Source: Heloderma charlesbogerti
Lineage: Eukaryota > Chordata > Lepidosauria > Squamata > Helodermatidae
DNA: 64,000 nt
Direction of reading: 5' to 3'
NCBI GenBank assembly: GCA_026122225.1
Contig: JANEZZ010002244.1
Coordinates: 986,501 to 1,050,500, forward strand
In this document: piece after piece, positions 33,201 to 42,100 of the stretch
Numbering within the stretch: the first letter of the stretch is position 1
Layout: each line of letters begins with the position of its first letter
The notes under the pieces: generated by a model
Told to the model about the DNA's origin: nothing
Seen by the model: only the letters and a program-made list of their open reading frames with translations
The model's database searches: none
Program-made: the position numbers and the translations under genes

Positions 33201-36200
33201 CTAAGCCACCGCGGCCCCGAAGCTACTTTTACATACACACATACTTGAGTTTCAGATTGGGCTGAATACTTATAGAGCAGTTTCTCACTATTGTAAATCA
33301 TGTAAACAGAACATAAGATAATTAAGTAATACGATGTTTTTGTTACAAGCCAGTTCTAACATTCAATTATTCTTTTAAAACTCCTACTACAGATTGATCA
33401 GATATTAATTCATCAGCAGCTTGAACTTCTAGAAAGTATGTATCTTATTCTACTTGATATTATTAGTGCATTAAAATACATTTCAAATGATTGTGCCTCA
33501 GTTTTTTAAAGTTTGATTTTTAGTGTATTTCCTAGGGGGTGAGCTGAATTACTGAGCTTCTTACAATGCAGGAGGTGGGGTGGAGGGGATATTAATATTT
33601 TAAAAGCATTGCTCATGTGTGACTTCTAAAATTCAATTAGTAATTAAATAAAACTATGTGTATAAACACACTGGCCTGGTTCATACATAATGGGTTGTAC
33701 AACCCATGGGTTGTTGAATTCTAGGTTGTCGTGATGTGCTAACCCAGCTGTGCTAACAAATCATGGTTTGTTAACTGCTGACAAACTAGAAAGAGAACCC
33801 TTTTGTTGTTGTTGTTAGGTTGTAAACTCTGAGTTGTTTAAAATCATGGCTTATCATTATGTGTGAACCCAGAGCTGTGGGCTGTTCATAGGTTGTTTCA
33901 CCAGGCTACAACGAGGGCAGGCAAGAGTGGTAAAAAAAATAAATACCCCAGCTGTTCTATGTGCCAGTACTACAGTGCCACAAGGGCATTTGGCATACAA
34001 GGAGGGAGTGGGTGAAAGAAGAGGGAAACAAACAACCTATGGGATTGAGAAAACAAACCATGGTTTGTTTGATCATCTCCCAGACAAACCTTAGGTAGGG
34101 CAACAAACCATGAGTTTAATAAACCATGGGTTAGTGTTATATGCAAACCAGATCATCAGGATTGCACTGGTTGTTATAACTGATACCAAGATACTGTGTG
34201 CATGAATATTACTAATAATCATTTGTGCTGTACAGAACAGTAACCTGCACACACAAAAAAGCAGCCTACCTCTAGGAGTTTTAAGGGAGAATTTAGGTTA
34301 GCACTTGGAAACCAGTTTGTTCTGTACCATTCAGTTTCTACTTTGTGATTTTTCTAGCTACAACCATCCTCCCACTTCAGTGTTTCAGCAACTGGGTTCG
34401 CACAATTGCGGGGGTGAAAGAAGCTGCCAGGGCTTCTCCCCCTGCCCCTGAATGTGCTGCGTGTGTGCTCACTGTTTACATAGTTACTGCAGCACGGGTT
34501 GGCATGTTGTCTGAACCCAGCGCTGCGGGGGTGGCTTTGTTCCCACCCCACAACCCACGGTGTGCAGTAGGGGTTGTAGGGTGGGTACAAAGCCACCCCA
34601 ATCGCACCATGCACAGGGTTTGGAAGATGCACTTACATTTACTGAACAAATGGGGGGGTCATGGTTGTTGGGCCCACCCACATACATCCTGCTGAACTTG
34701 TGCACAGAACCGACTGGCTTGCAAATGCTGTCCATGGAATATGGGCCCCAGATTTTCCATGGAGCCAGATTGCACAGATGGAGCCTGTGTACATACCATC
34801 TCTAAATATACAGCAGGGGTACGGAACCTCTTTCAGCCCAAGGGCTGAATTGAATTTTGGGGTTCTTGGGGTCACATTCCAGTGCTGGGTGGGCCAAAGG
34901 CAAAAGGACTGGGGCCAAAATACCAGCATATTTTAACTTACAGCTCTTACTGCCAGTAGGAGAGGCATTTCAACCTTTCAGAATGGGGGCAAACTTTGCA
35001 AAACCCAGGAAACCACTCAACTCTTGGTGGTCAGGAGGAAAGGTGGTAGGCCCAGGGGGAGCATGTGTGGCCATCTGGAGAACCCCAGAGGGCCAGATTT
35101 GTATTTCAGGTGGGAGGGATTTGAGGTTCCCCACCCTTGACATATGGGCTCTCTTGTGAAGGCCCTTGGGCGCAGTCCAGCCCCCCACCCCCACCATATA
35201 CACATTCATTGAATGCAAATAAGTCTTCTAACAGAAGCTTTTTTATTTCAGTACTAACTGGCTTTGAAACTTGCAACAAATATGAAATAAAGAATGCTTT
35301 GGGGCAAAGGGTGTACTTTGCAGCTGAGGAAAACGACTGCTGTACTCTAAACTGCTGTGGACCATCACGACCATTTACAATGAAAATTATGGACAACATG
35401 GGCCAAGAAGTCATACAGCTCATGCGACCTCTCAGATGCTCCAGTTGCTGCTGTCCTTGCTGCTTACAAGAGGTAACTCACTTGCTATTTTGTCATTCTT
35501 TCTTTAGGAAAGCCTGACTTGAAACCATCGAGATGCGTTTATTATTTTTTGGAAATATTCTCATTTCATTGACCATGTGACATGACCCGCTGTGAATTTT
35601 ACACTGGGTCTCTTTGATTAGAACACTGCTTTTGTCAGCAATTCATGTGCTAATTAACAAGCCATGGGTTAACTTGGAGTTGCTTCGGCTATTGGGCGGT
35701 ATAGAAATGAAATGAAATGAATAAATAAATAAATAAATAAATAACCCATGAACAAGCCCAAGTGCCCAGGTTCAGACGTCATGGTAACGATCCTTGAATG
35801 TGGCATTCAAGGGTTGTTACTGGAACCAGGAAGCAGCTCATGTGCAGCGCAATTAATTAACCCTATATTAATTAATCCCTGCAATTCGTGGGTTAATTAA
35901 TATAGGGTTAATTAACCCATGAGTTGCCACCAGCTGCCACTGTTATGTCCATACAGGGTCGCTGGCTTCCCATTCTTGGGTTGTTTGATGTGACATGCAA
36001 ACACAGAACCCTGGGTTGTTGAGGGACGCTGGTTTATTGTTCTGTTCATACTCCGGTTTGTTTGTCCCTTCATAACCCAGGCTTCCAGGTTCACATGTCA
36101 CATGAAACAACCCAGGAGCAGGGCATTCCTGGGTTGTTTATGAAACAAGATGCAAAGCGGAGTAGCAAGTGCCCAGGAGGCAGCATGCTTGCTCTCTCCA

Positions 36201-39200
36201 GTGCAGCCCTATGAATTGACAAATTCATAGGTCAAACAACCCATGAGTTGGTGTTACATCCGAACTAGGTCTTATGTCTCTTTTTCAGATTTATGGATAT
36301 GTTAGAAAAAACTGAAGCAGAACATTACTTTCTGTTCAGCTGTGTCTAATTTTTCCCCCCAGCTTGAAGTTCATGCCCCACCAGGCACACCAGTTGGGTA
36401 TATTAAACAAGTCTGGGATCCCTGTCTGCCTAAATTTACTATCCAAAACGAAGCCCAAGAGGACATACTTAAGGTTGTTGGGCCCTGTATAGTCTGCAGC
36501 TGCTGTGAAGATATTAATTTTGAGGTAAGTTAACCTTAGTGCCCTGCATTCTGCTCCATCAGATTGACCATAGTCAGCGGCCTATATAATAAAGCAAGCT
36601 GTTTGGTTTTGGCAAAGCCTTGTAATATTTGTAACTGGCATTGTTGTCTGGGGAGAAACTGCCAGTTATTGAGTTAGTTGGCTTTTTATATCTATATTTA
36701 TGGCCCCGAGATTCAGAGTTGAAGGGAAACACCCTCTGCCTCCACAGAGGCCCACTGGGAAGCTGTACCCCCTGCCTCCCAGGAAGAAATGGATTTATTC
36801 ATTCATTCAGGAGTATTCATATACCACTTCCTATTTTAAAAGTCCCATTAAGACAGTGGTTGGGAGAAGCCAGGGTAAGCAGGTAAACAGGGTAAACAGG
36901 TGAGTTTTAATAATGGTTGAAAGCACATGATGGTCAGTGCCTAACATATCCCAGATGGGAAGTCATTCCAAAGGGTGGGTGCCATGACAGAGAAGCCTGT
37001 TGCTGCCAGATGGGACTCTGCAGGATGTGGAACAGACAACACCTCCTCTGAAGATCACAGTGGTCCAACAGGTCAATATAGGGGAAGACTGGCTTTCAGG
37101 TAACATGGCAAGGGGGAAACTTACCTGGCCCCATCTGTCAACCAGAAGGGGCTGTTGCTTCAATGCTTGCTTTCCTCTTCCCTAATTCTTTTTTTTTCCT
37201 TTTGTATTGTGTCTGTTAGTCCATGCCCATAGGCTCATAAACTATCCTGTCTTTTAAAATATTTGTACAGTGCTCAGAAAAATTGAGGTACTTTAGGAGT
37301 ATTAATGATCTGATATTTTAGCTTACTCCATCTCAGCAACTTGAGGCTGGTGGCAACACTGAAACTAAAATAAAGTTTGTACTGGCTACTAAACATTGCT
37401 TGTGCCCTGGTCCCCCTAATCTTCTGTTATCTATTGTATCATAATATTGTATCATAATAGAAGGGTTGGACTCGATGGGGTTGGACTCAATGGTCTTATA
37501 GGCCCCTTCCTCTACTATTCTGTGATGCTATGATGATTGTTATCCTTGTATTATGATCAGAGTTAGGCTACCACATGTGGGGCTGCTTATGAAGGGGGTT
37601 CGGAAACTTCAGCTAGTTCAGGAATATGGCAGACAGATGATCAACTGGGATCTATAGAGTCAATTGCATCTTGCCCTTCCTTAGAGATGGGCATACCCAA
37701 AATGCTGATTTTGACTTTTTAAAGCTCTAAACCAGGGATAGGGGTCATGTGACCCTCCAGATGTGGTTGGATTGCAACTCCCAGCATCCCTCACCATTGG
37801 TTATGCTGGCTAGGGCTGATGGAAGTTGTAGTCCAACAAAGTCTGGAGACCCACATGTTCTCCATCCCTGCTCTAGACAGTCTGGGGCAAGGATACCTGA
37901 AAGGCTCTCATATTAATTTGCTCATCTGTTAAGATCATCTGCTGATGCCCTGCTCTGGTTGTTCCCACCTTCAAAGATGATATAGGTAGCTCCTGGGACA
38001 GTACCTTTTCTGTGTTTGCACCCAGACTTTGGAACATTCTGTCTCAGGAATATTGATCAGGCACCTCATTGCTATATCCTAGGCACCAACCTGTAAATTT
38101 CCTCAAGCTTTTGGTGGGTGTTAATTTTTTTAATGGCTTTTATTCATGATTTATTTGGTGTTTTACTGGTGGCTGTTTGTTGTTAAAAATTTGTAGTGGA
38201 TGCTGTGTTTAATTTGTTGTGCCATATGTGGTGGTGGGGAGCAATATCAGAGTAAGGCAGGATAAAAATGTTTTTTTTACAAAAAACAAAACAAAAACCA
38301 GGCCCATTGCTGTGCTACTACAATGGGGGGTTGTATCCAGTGTTAGTCCTACTTAAGAGCAGAGCCATTGAAATGAATGGGACTTAGGTTAGACTAATAC
38401 TGGATACAACCCCTGTTTCCTACACAGCTGCCATTTTGCAGGCTTTGTGCTGTACAACTGTGATACACAAAAAGGGCTTGTTCTGGTTAGAAGCAGGGAA
38501 GCAGACTTTATAACAAGCTGCTCAGGATCTTGTGTTGTGCTATTGCAGCTAAGCCACATTTTAAGATTAAAAAGGTAAAGGTAAAGGTGTCCCCAACCAG
38601 TCATGTCCGACTCTAGGGTGTGGTGCTCATCCTCGTTTCTAAGCCGAAGAGCCAGCGCTGTCCGAAGACGCTTCCGTGGTCATGTGGCCGGCATGACTGA
38701 ACACCGAGGTGCACGGAACGCTGTCACCTTTCCCGCCGAGGCGGTACCTATTTATCTACTTGCAAATTCTTGCTTTCGAACTGCTAGGTTGGCAGAAGCT
38801 GGGACTGAAGACGGGAGCTCACTCCGTCACGCAGCACTCGGGTCTCGAACTGCTGTCCTGCCGACCTTCCAGTCTGCAATTCAGCATCTTAACCGCTAAG
38901 AATCTGCCCCAAATTCCACAGCTGCAACCTTATGCCCTGTGGGAAAACTCCAGGAATTGTTGACCTGATCTGATAAACCTGAAAATGCTTTTTGCAAACT
39001 CCCTGGTTTTAAATCAAAGCTCTGTTTCCCACTAGTCTGTAGAGAGTTTATTTCTGTTTCCTACTTCTTTAACTTTGAGCCTCTGCAAAAAGTAAGAATG
39101 AGAACCACACACAACAGTTTTTGAGCAAACTAATGCAAGCTGAGAACGTCAGGGTGCAATCCCAAGGGACTGGCACCCGCTAGACAGAGGGCTCTTAACT

Positions 39201-41831
39201 CAGAGCCCTCTGTCCATTCTGTGCCCCACCAGGTTCATACCAGCAGGGCAGGAGGAACAGCAGAGGACTTTTTAGCCTTTCCTTGTGCTTTTTTCGCTAG
39301 ATGGGCTGTTGAGCCCATCCAGCTTGCTCACCTTCCTGGGCTGGGTGCTAGGGCCAAGAGGCCTTTTGGATCCAGTGGATCCATGGCCTCTCCCCTCCCT
39401 CCCTTTCTCCCCATCCTCTTCCTGAGGTCAGAGCTCAGGCCTCAGTAAAGAAATTTCTGTGGGGCTTTCTGCAGCAGGTTGGGGGGAGAATTCAGGATTG
39501 GATCTCTTCCAAGGTTGTTTCTGTGTCTCCAGCCACAGGAGAGGAGATCTGCAGCATCATATGGCCCCTCTGATGCTGAAAAATGCTAGTGGCTGGCTGG
39601 GGGATGCTGGAAGTTGTAGTTCCAACACATCTGGAGGGTCCCAGGTTGGGAAAGACTGGTTTAAACACATGCACCTATGAAGGCTTGAAATGCCTTCAGT
39701 AACTTTCCCCTCACAGGTGTCTCTCTGTCTTTTAAATCTAGGTGATGTCAGTAGATGAGAAGAACACAGTTGGAAGGATTTCGAAGCAGTGGACCGGCTT
39801 TGTGAGGGAGGCCTTTACAGATGCTGACAACTTTGGAATCCAGTTCCCAGGGGACCTGGACGTTAAAATGAAAGCCGTCATGCTCGGGGCTTGCTTCCTC
39901 ATAGTAAGTCTAATGGTCTCAAATCTTATGCTGTTTAGTGATGGGGGCCGAACCTACATGGAGATGATTTTTGAGGCAATTCCATTTAAATATGGATTTT
40001 CATGAAATCAAGTTAGCTCCTCCCAGGGCAAATGGTAGCCAGTAATGTGGTGTATTCATTAAAAAAACGCACACTTGCATAGGGCAAAACGGCACCTGAA
40101 ACGGCATTTGTTCAGGGGTTGGGTGGGTGTAGCAAATGAGTGGAGGCCACCTTCACACTTCCTCTGCTCCATAACTGCAGTTTCAGAGCATCAAATCTGG
40201 CTCCCCCCCCCCATGCTCCTGCCCCCTCTGTTGCACAACTGTGGAGTTTCAAACCATCAGGGCTGGCTCCTCTCCCCATGCCGGCACACAAACTACAGGC
40301 AGAGGAATTCTCCTGGCCCTTCTGCTCCTGTACTTGGCAAAGTGCAGTTGAAGGCAATGAGTTACGTCCGGGTAGACATGTTTGGCGCTCTGCTCTCCCC
40401 ACGCCCCTGCCCCTGCCCCATGCAACTTTCCCTTCTGCCAATCAGCACCATTTCCACCAGCCTGCGCTGAAGCCAGCTGAGCTCACATGGGCTCCCAAAC
40501 TGCACAGAAGCCGCTGTGACGGGAACATCCATTACAAAATGAGTTGCGGGGGGGGGGGACCAGATTTGGGGAAGAAATGCCGCACTAGCTATGGGGAGGG
40601 GCATACATTATCTGACATGATCGTCTTGGGGGTGGAGTAGAACCAGAGTAAAGGCTCCATGTAGATTGGCCCCTTATTGCTGAGCTGAGGCAGTTGCTTG
40701 TAGAATCTAAATGTGAGGATGTAGAATCTAAATGTAGAATCTAAATGCCTCCATGCTTGTGCCTGACCCCCCCCCCCCAGCCTCTGATCGGGCACTGTGA
40801 ACCCTGTGAGGCTTTCTGAATCCTTTTGGTTGATAGGGAGCATGGTGCAAATATCCCAAGTGCCTAGCTGATGAAGGAAAAGAAGCCGGGTTTGCTGGCA
40901 TTTGTTAGGTGAGCTGCAATAGGCAATTTAGCTTTGGCACAACACTTTGCTTGCACTGCTGCAGCTTATGTTGATCCATAACACTGAGCTGCCCATCAGC
41001 CAGCACTGGGAAGGACTAACTGCCAAATTCCCTTCAACCCAAGGATACAGATGGGAGGGAGAAAAAAATGCTGAATTAAATGAAATGCTTAAGATAATGG
41101 CACACACCATTCACTAGGACCTGGTTTGCACATAACAACCCATAGCTTGTTTTAATCCATAGGTGGTTGGGGCCGTGCATGGGTAAGCTCACTGCTGCCT
41201 GCCCAGTTGCCATGTCCGTTTTGCTTCCAGATTACAAAACAACCTAGAAACACCCCATTCCTGGATTGTTTGCTGTGATGACCGAACCCAGCAAACTCGG
41301 TTGTTGAGGGAGAAACAACCCAGAGTTTTAACCCATGGTTTGTTTGTTGGTTAAAACTCTGGGTTGTTTCTCCCTCAAAAACCCAGAGTGTTGGGTTCGC
41401 ACGTCACACCAAACAACCCAGGAAAAGGGCGGGCATTCCTGGGTAGTTTGCTAAAGCAGATTTAAAGCAGGAGCGGCAAGCGGTTGGTTGTTATGTGTGA
41501 ACCAGGACTAGGTTGCAGTTGAATGGTGCAGTGTTGGTTATTACAAATATCGCAGTAGAACATGCTGGAAACTTATTCTCCAGTCTTCCAGTGGCACTGC
41601 AGTATGTTGGATTATGTGGGCATCAACCAAAGGCTTTTCTCTTAAATAGGTTGGATTTTTCAAAGACTTCTTGTAAAATAAAAATGGGAGAATGTTATAA
41701 TTTTAGATTGGAGTTTGTCGAATTACTGCCTTTTTTGGTTATTGGTGTTTTTTTCCCCCCCACCACCTGTATAGGATTTCATGTTTTTTGAACACGGACA
41801 AAATCGGCGCCAGGGAACTGGGGTCTGGTAA
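24078..41831 (+). CDS. PLSCR1: Phospholipid scramblase (PLSCR1/2 type), seven coding exons, 5' end missing
   Basis: Scramblases of this family are C-terminally anchored membrane proteins linked to Ca2+-dependent movement of phospholipids between bilayer leaflets. The seven exons, each with AG acceptor and GT donor, join in one frame to give 309 residues from the first full codon seen; human PLSCR1 has 318. Residues 1-90 are rich in Pro, Gly and Tyr. [15 protein letters not shown] (about 91-105) begins the scramblase domain. The cysteine cluster CCCPCC (175-180) is the palmitoylation site of the family. GRISKQWTG (248-256) corresponds to the nuclear-import segment of PLSCR1. [12 protein letters not shown] (264-275) corresponds to the Ca2+-binding segment. 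A hydrophobic stretch ending LIDFMFFE (about 281-297) is the membrane helix. The C-terminus ends in GVW, as in human PLSCR1, which favours PLSCR1 over PLSCR2, 4 or 5. The first coding exon was not located. Confidence 0.93.
24425..24760 (+). mobile_element. Non-LTR retrotransposon 3' fragment, clade unresolved
   Basis: An open frame ends with [17 protein letters not shown], a Cys-Cys-His-Cys pattern found at the C-terminus of several LINE clades. After the stop the sequence turns AT-rich and ends in AATAAATAAATAA, a LINE-like tail. It lies in the intron after the first recognised scramblase exon. Confidence 0.6.
24991..25120. repeat. Palindromic miniature element, family B
   Basis: CAGCCTTCTGGTGCCCTCTA at left and GAGGGCACCAGGTTGGGGGA at right, with CTTCAACTCCTG and GGACTTGAAGTCC inside. 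Confidence 0.7.
25353..25391. repeat. (GT)n-(GC)n microsatellite
   Basis: A GT run passes into alternating GCGCGCGCGC, a sequence type able to adopt Z-DNA. Confidence 0.85.
25565..25794 (-). mobile_element. MIR-like tRNA-derived SINE
   Basis: A full-length minus-strand copy: GCATTTATATCCCACC at left, TCACAGCAACAACCCTGTGA in the core, and ACTACACCACACTGGCTCT at right. Confidence 0.82.
25795..26540. other. No recognisable feature
   Basis: Part of a long scramblase intron. No further exon could be supported. Confidence 0.4.
26545..26948. repeat. GCAATCCTA-ended repeat, family G, copy 1
   Basis: It starts GGGCGCAATCCTAAGGAG and ends CTAGACAGTGTCTAGCGGC then AACAGGATTGC, so the ends are inverted. 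Relatives are at 39151-39440 (GGGTGCAATCCCAAGGGAC, CCCGCTAGACAGAGGG) and 62772-63165 (CAGACGCTGTCTAGGAG, ATAGGATTGCCC). It is noncoding. Confidence 0.6.
27100..27510. repeat. Foldback repeat, family E-like
   Basis: AACTATAGTTGAGCATTACA at left mirrors AACATAGTTTAGTATTACG at right. Internal inverted words include TAACCGTGGTTTGTTTGTTA and TAAACCATAGTTAAGA. A further related piece with GTTTGTGTGATCACCATGGC occupies about 27590-27800. Confidence 0.5.
28280..28395. repeat. Palindromic family B, diverged
   Basis: ATGTTGTTGGACTGCAGCTC pairs with GAGTTGCAGTCCAGTAGCAT around a CACCATTGGCTGTCCTGGC centre. Confidence 0.65.
28739..29482. mobile_element. Non-autonomous hAT element with GC-rich foldback interior
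   Basis: The perfect 8-base duplication GTTTTCAA stands on both sides. The termini are TAGGGCTGTGCACTG and its near-exact inverse CACTGCACAGCCCTA. The interior is dominated by GCC and GGC trinucleotide tracts in inverted order (about 28920-29075 and 29225-29340) around a long hairpin. Ser, Leu, Pro, Cys and Gly open frames here are products of those tracts; no transposase is present. Confidence 0.85.
29076..29222. repeat. Near-perfect hairpin in the hAT element
   Basis: CTGAGGCCTGGACGTGCACG and GTGACTCTTACTGCAGGGAG at left pair with CTCCCTGCAGTAAGAGTCAC and CGTGCACGTCCAGGTCTCAG at right. The inner stem pairs ATGGCAACCTCC with GGAGGTTGCCAT. The stem is about 65 base pairs with few mismatches. 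Confidence 0.85.
29741..30485. other. No recognisable feature
   Basis: Intronic sequence of the scramblase gene without an identified repeat. Confidence 0.4.
30486..30640 (+). mobile_element. tRNA-Ala-like SINE
   Basis: The head GGGCCGTAGCTCAGTGGAAG (A box), CTTGCATGCAGAAGG and CCCGGGTTCAATCCCTGGCA (B box) closely follows a tRNA-Ala(TGC) sequence. A body with TTCCAGGTAGGGCTGGGAAG and CTAGTCAGTGTAGATC follows, which marks it as a SINE rather than a tRNA gene. Confidence 0.8.
31197..31355 (+). mobile_element. MIR-like tRNA-derived SINE, 3' truncated
   Basis: CCAGCGTGGTGTAGTAGTTA and CCAGGCTCGAATCCCTGTTC give the tRNA-like head. The core ends near AGGCTGTTGTGAGTATAAGG and then a short GT run. 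Confidence 0.75.
31356..31816. other. Intron, partly repeat-derived
   Basis: About 31565-31625 (AAGCATACTTCTGAGTAATC, ATGCATAGGATTGTACTGG) is half of a GCAATCCTATG-type palindromic element. The last bases form the polypyrimidine tract of the next scramblase exon. Confidence 0.5.
31817..31974 (+). CDS. PLSCR1: PLSCR exon: end of proline-rich region and start of scramblase domain
   Basis: Acceptor CCCTCTCTTCAAG; the exon enters after one base of a split Gly codon and ends CAG/GTCTCT in phase 0. It encodes 52 residues including [20 protein letters not shown], the segment most conserved at this position across PLSCR1 and PLSCR2. The donor is weaker than its neighbours (GTCTCT). Confidence 0.93.
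32430..32563. repeat. Palindromic miniature element, family B
   Basis: AGCCTTCCAGAACCTGGTGT at left and CTAGGTTGGTGAGGGCTG at right; centre GCCATTGGCTATGCTAGC. It lies in the scramblase intron. Confidence 0.7.
32879..33218 (-). mobile_element. Sauria-type SINE, full length
   Basis: On the minus strand a tRNA-related head (GGGGCCGCGGTGGCTTAGTG, GTTAAGACGCTGAACTGC) is followed by a body and a BovB-like 3' segment (GTCGGACACGACTGG), ending in ACCTTTACCTTT. Direct repeats GAAGCTACTTCTA (32866-32878) and GAAGCTACTTTTA (33219-33231) are its target duplication. The shared 3' end implies mobilisation by BovB proteins. Confidence 0.9.
33393..33435 (+). CDS. PLSCR1: PLSCR small exon ([14 protein letters not shown])
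   Basis: Acceptor CTCCTACTACAG and donor GAAA/GTATGT. The 43 bases give 14 residues plus one base. A very small exon at this place is typical of the family, and the residues match PLSCR1 closely. Confidence 0.93.
33672..34160. repeat. Foldback repeat, family E
   Basis: GGCCTGGTTCATACATAATG at left and TTATATGCAAACCAGATC at right are inverted ends. Inside are many inverted pairs such as AACCCATGGGTTG, AAATCATGGTTTGTTAAC and AAACCATGGTTTGTTTGATC. It is noncoding and intronic. Confidence 0.65.
34383..34640. repeat. Foldback repeat, family E-like, GC-rich
   Basis: AACTGGGTTCGCACAATTGC resembles family E ends. The strong inner hairpin pairs GGGGTGGCTTTGTTCCCACC (from 34529) with GGGTGGGTACAAAGCCACCC (to about 34598). 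Confidence 0.55.
34814..35139. mobile_element. hAT-like miniature element
   Basis: The terminal inverted repeats are CAGGGGTACGGAACCTC and GAGGTTCCCCACCCTTG, the Charlie-type hAT form. The interior has GGGCCAAAGGCAAAAGGAC and GGGCCAGATTTGT. Flanking bases show no clear 8-base duplication. Confidence 0.7.
35252..35472 (+). CDS. PLSCR1: PLSCR exon: core domain and cysteine cluster
   Basis: Acceptor TTTTTTATTTCAG and donor GAG/GTAACT. It starts with two bases of a split Ile codon and encodes 73 further residues, from [14 protein letters not shown] to [15 protein letters not shown]. The first residue is Ile where human PLSCR1 has Val. The CCCPCC site needed for palmitoylation is intact. Confidence 0.96.
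35640..36270. repeat. Foldback repeats, family E, probably two copies
   Basis: A palindrome at about 35847-35927 pairs AATTAATTAACCCTATATTA with TAATATAGGGTTAATTAACC. Around 36075-36270 the words GTTCACATGTCACATGAAAC and AACCCATGAGTTGGTGTTAC repeat the family style. A TAAA-type run sits at 35724-35745. Confidence 0.6.
36363..36524 (+). CDS. PLSCR1: PLSCR exon: [16 protein letters not shown] block
   Basis: Acceptor TTTTTCCCCCCAG and donor GAG/GTAAGT; 54 codons in phase 0 at both ends. It matches the family's central block with [12 protein letters not shown] and GPCIVCSCC. Confidence 0.96.
36525..37454. other. Intron, mostly unassigned
   Basis: About 36940-37110 has features of an old LINE antisense end (GAAGTCATTCCAAAGGGTGG), too decayed to classify. 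Confidence 0.4.
37455..37545 (+). mobile_element. CR1 LINE 3' terminus
   Basis: AAGGGTTGGACTCGATGGGG, CAATGGTCTTATAGGCCCC and CTATTCTGTGATGCTATGAT are the classic CR1 3' end with its imperfect short tandem tail. This is a 5'-truncated stub in plus orientation. Confidence 0.75.
37733..37870. repeat. Palindromic miniature element, family B, with hAT-like ends
   Basis: This copy keeps CAGGGATAGGGGTCATGTG at left and CACATGTTCTCCATCCCTG at right, which suggests that family B is a hAT derivative. Inner arms are GATTGCAACTCCCAGCAT and GGAAGTTGTAGTCCAAC. Confidence 0.75.
38328..38412. repeat. Palindromic miniature element, family C2
   Basis: GGGTTGTATCCAGTGTTAGT at left and ACTAATACTGGATACAACCC at right. 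A second copy is at 60346-60456. Confidence 0.75.
38567..38900 (-). mobile_element. Sauria-type SINE, 5' truncated
   Basis: Closely similar to 32879-33218 with the tail (ACCTTT)n complete on the minus strand, but the tRNA-like head stops at CTTAGCGGTTAAGATGC, missing about 15 bases. It lies in the scramblase intron. Confidence 0.88.
39151..39440. repeat. GCAATCCTA-ended repeat, family G, copy 2
   Basis: GGGTGCAATCCCAAGGGACT at left and CCCGCTAGACAGAGGGCTC match the inverted right end of copy 1 at 26545-26948. The other end is not clear. Confidence 0.45.
39590..39665. repeat. Palindromic family B, right half
   Basis: GGATGCTGGAAGTTGTAGTT and CCAGGTTGGGAAAGACTGG are the right arm only. Confidence 0.6.
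39742..39903 (+). CDS. PLSCR1: PLSCR exon: Ca2+-binding segment and start of membrane helix
   Basis: Acceptor TCTTTTAAATCTAG and donor ATA/GTAAGT; 54 codons. It encodes [28 protein letters not shown] and [14 protein letters not shown]. The acidic positions of the Ca2+-binding loop are kept. Confidence 0.96.
39904..41118. other. Intron, no recognisable feature
   Basis: GC-rich patches at about 40140-40500 and a short triplication of GTAGAATCTAAATG near 40697-40746 are all that stands out. Confidence 0.4.
41121..41508. mobile_element. Foldback miniature transposon, family E, best copy
   Basis: CCTGGTTTGCACATAACAAC at left and GTTGTTATGTGTGAACCAGG at right are terminal inverted repeats of about 20 bases with few mismatches. 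Flanks ACTAGG and ACTAGG suggest a short target duplication. An inner hairpin pairs GAGGGAGAAACAACCCAGAG with CTCTGGGTTGTTTCTCCCTC. Confidence 0.75.
41775..41831 (+). CDS. PLSCR1: PLSCR last coding exon and stop
   Basis: The polypyrimidine tract TTTTTTCCCCCCCACCACCTG leads to TATAG/GATTTC. It encodes [18 protein letters not shown] and TAA. The first residues finish the membrane helix and the short basic tail is extracellular in the family topology. Confidence 0.93.
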   Translation, partial: DFMFFEHGQNRRQGTGVW

Positions 41832-42100
41832 CAGAGCTCACATCTGCATTATAAATACTTCGAAGAAAAGCCTCATGTTATTTCTGTTCTTGCTTGGCCA
41901 ATGCGGAGTGTCGTATAAGAGATTTTCATTAGAACTTTTTATTTTTGTACTATGGCTGCTGCTGTCACACGTATAGTACCATAATGCTCCAATTTATGGC
42001 AAGCTGCTCTAGAATTAATAACACACTGAAGTGTATATTGTTTTTATTTCATTTTATTATTTTTGATATATTAAATGTATACCTATAGGGCTGCCTTGAG
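41832..42100 (+). other. Probable scramblase 3' untranslated region
   Basis: It follows the stop without a further splice signal. ATTAAA at 42070-42075 is a possible polyadenylation signal; the AATAAA at 42139-42144 may instead belong to a repeat tail. The true end cannot be set from the sequence alone. Confidence 0.45.
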
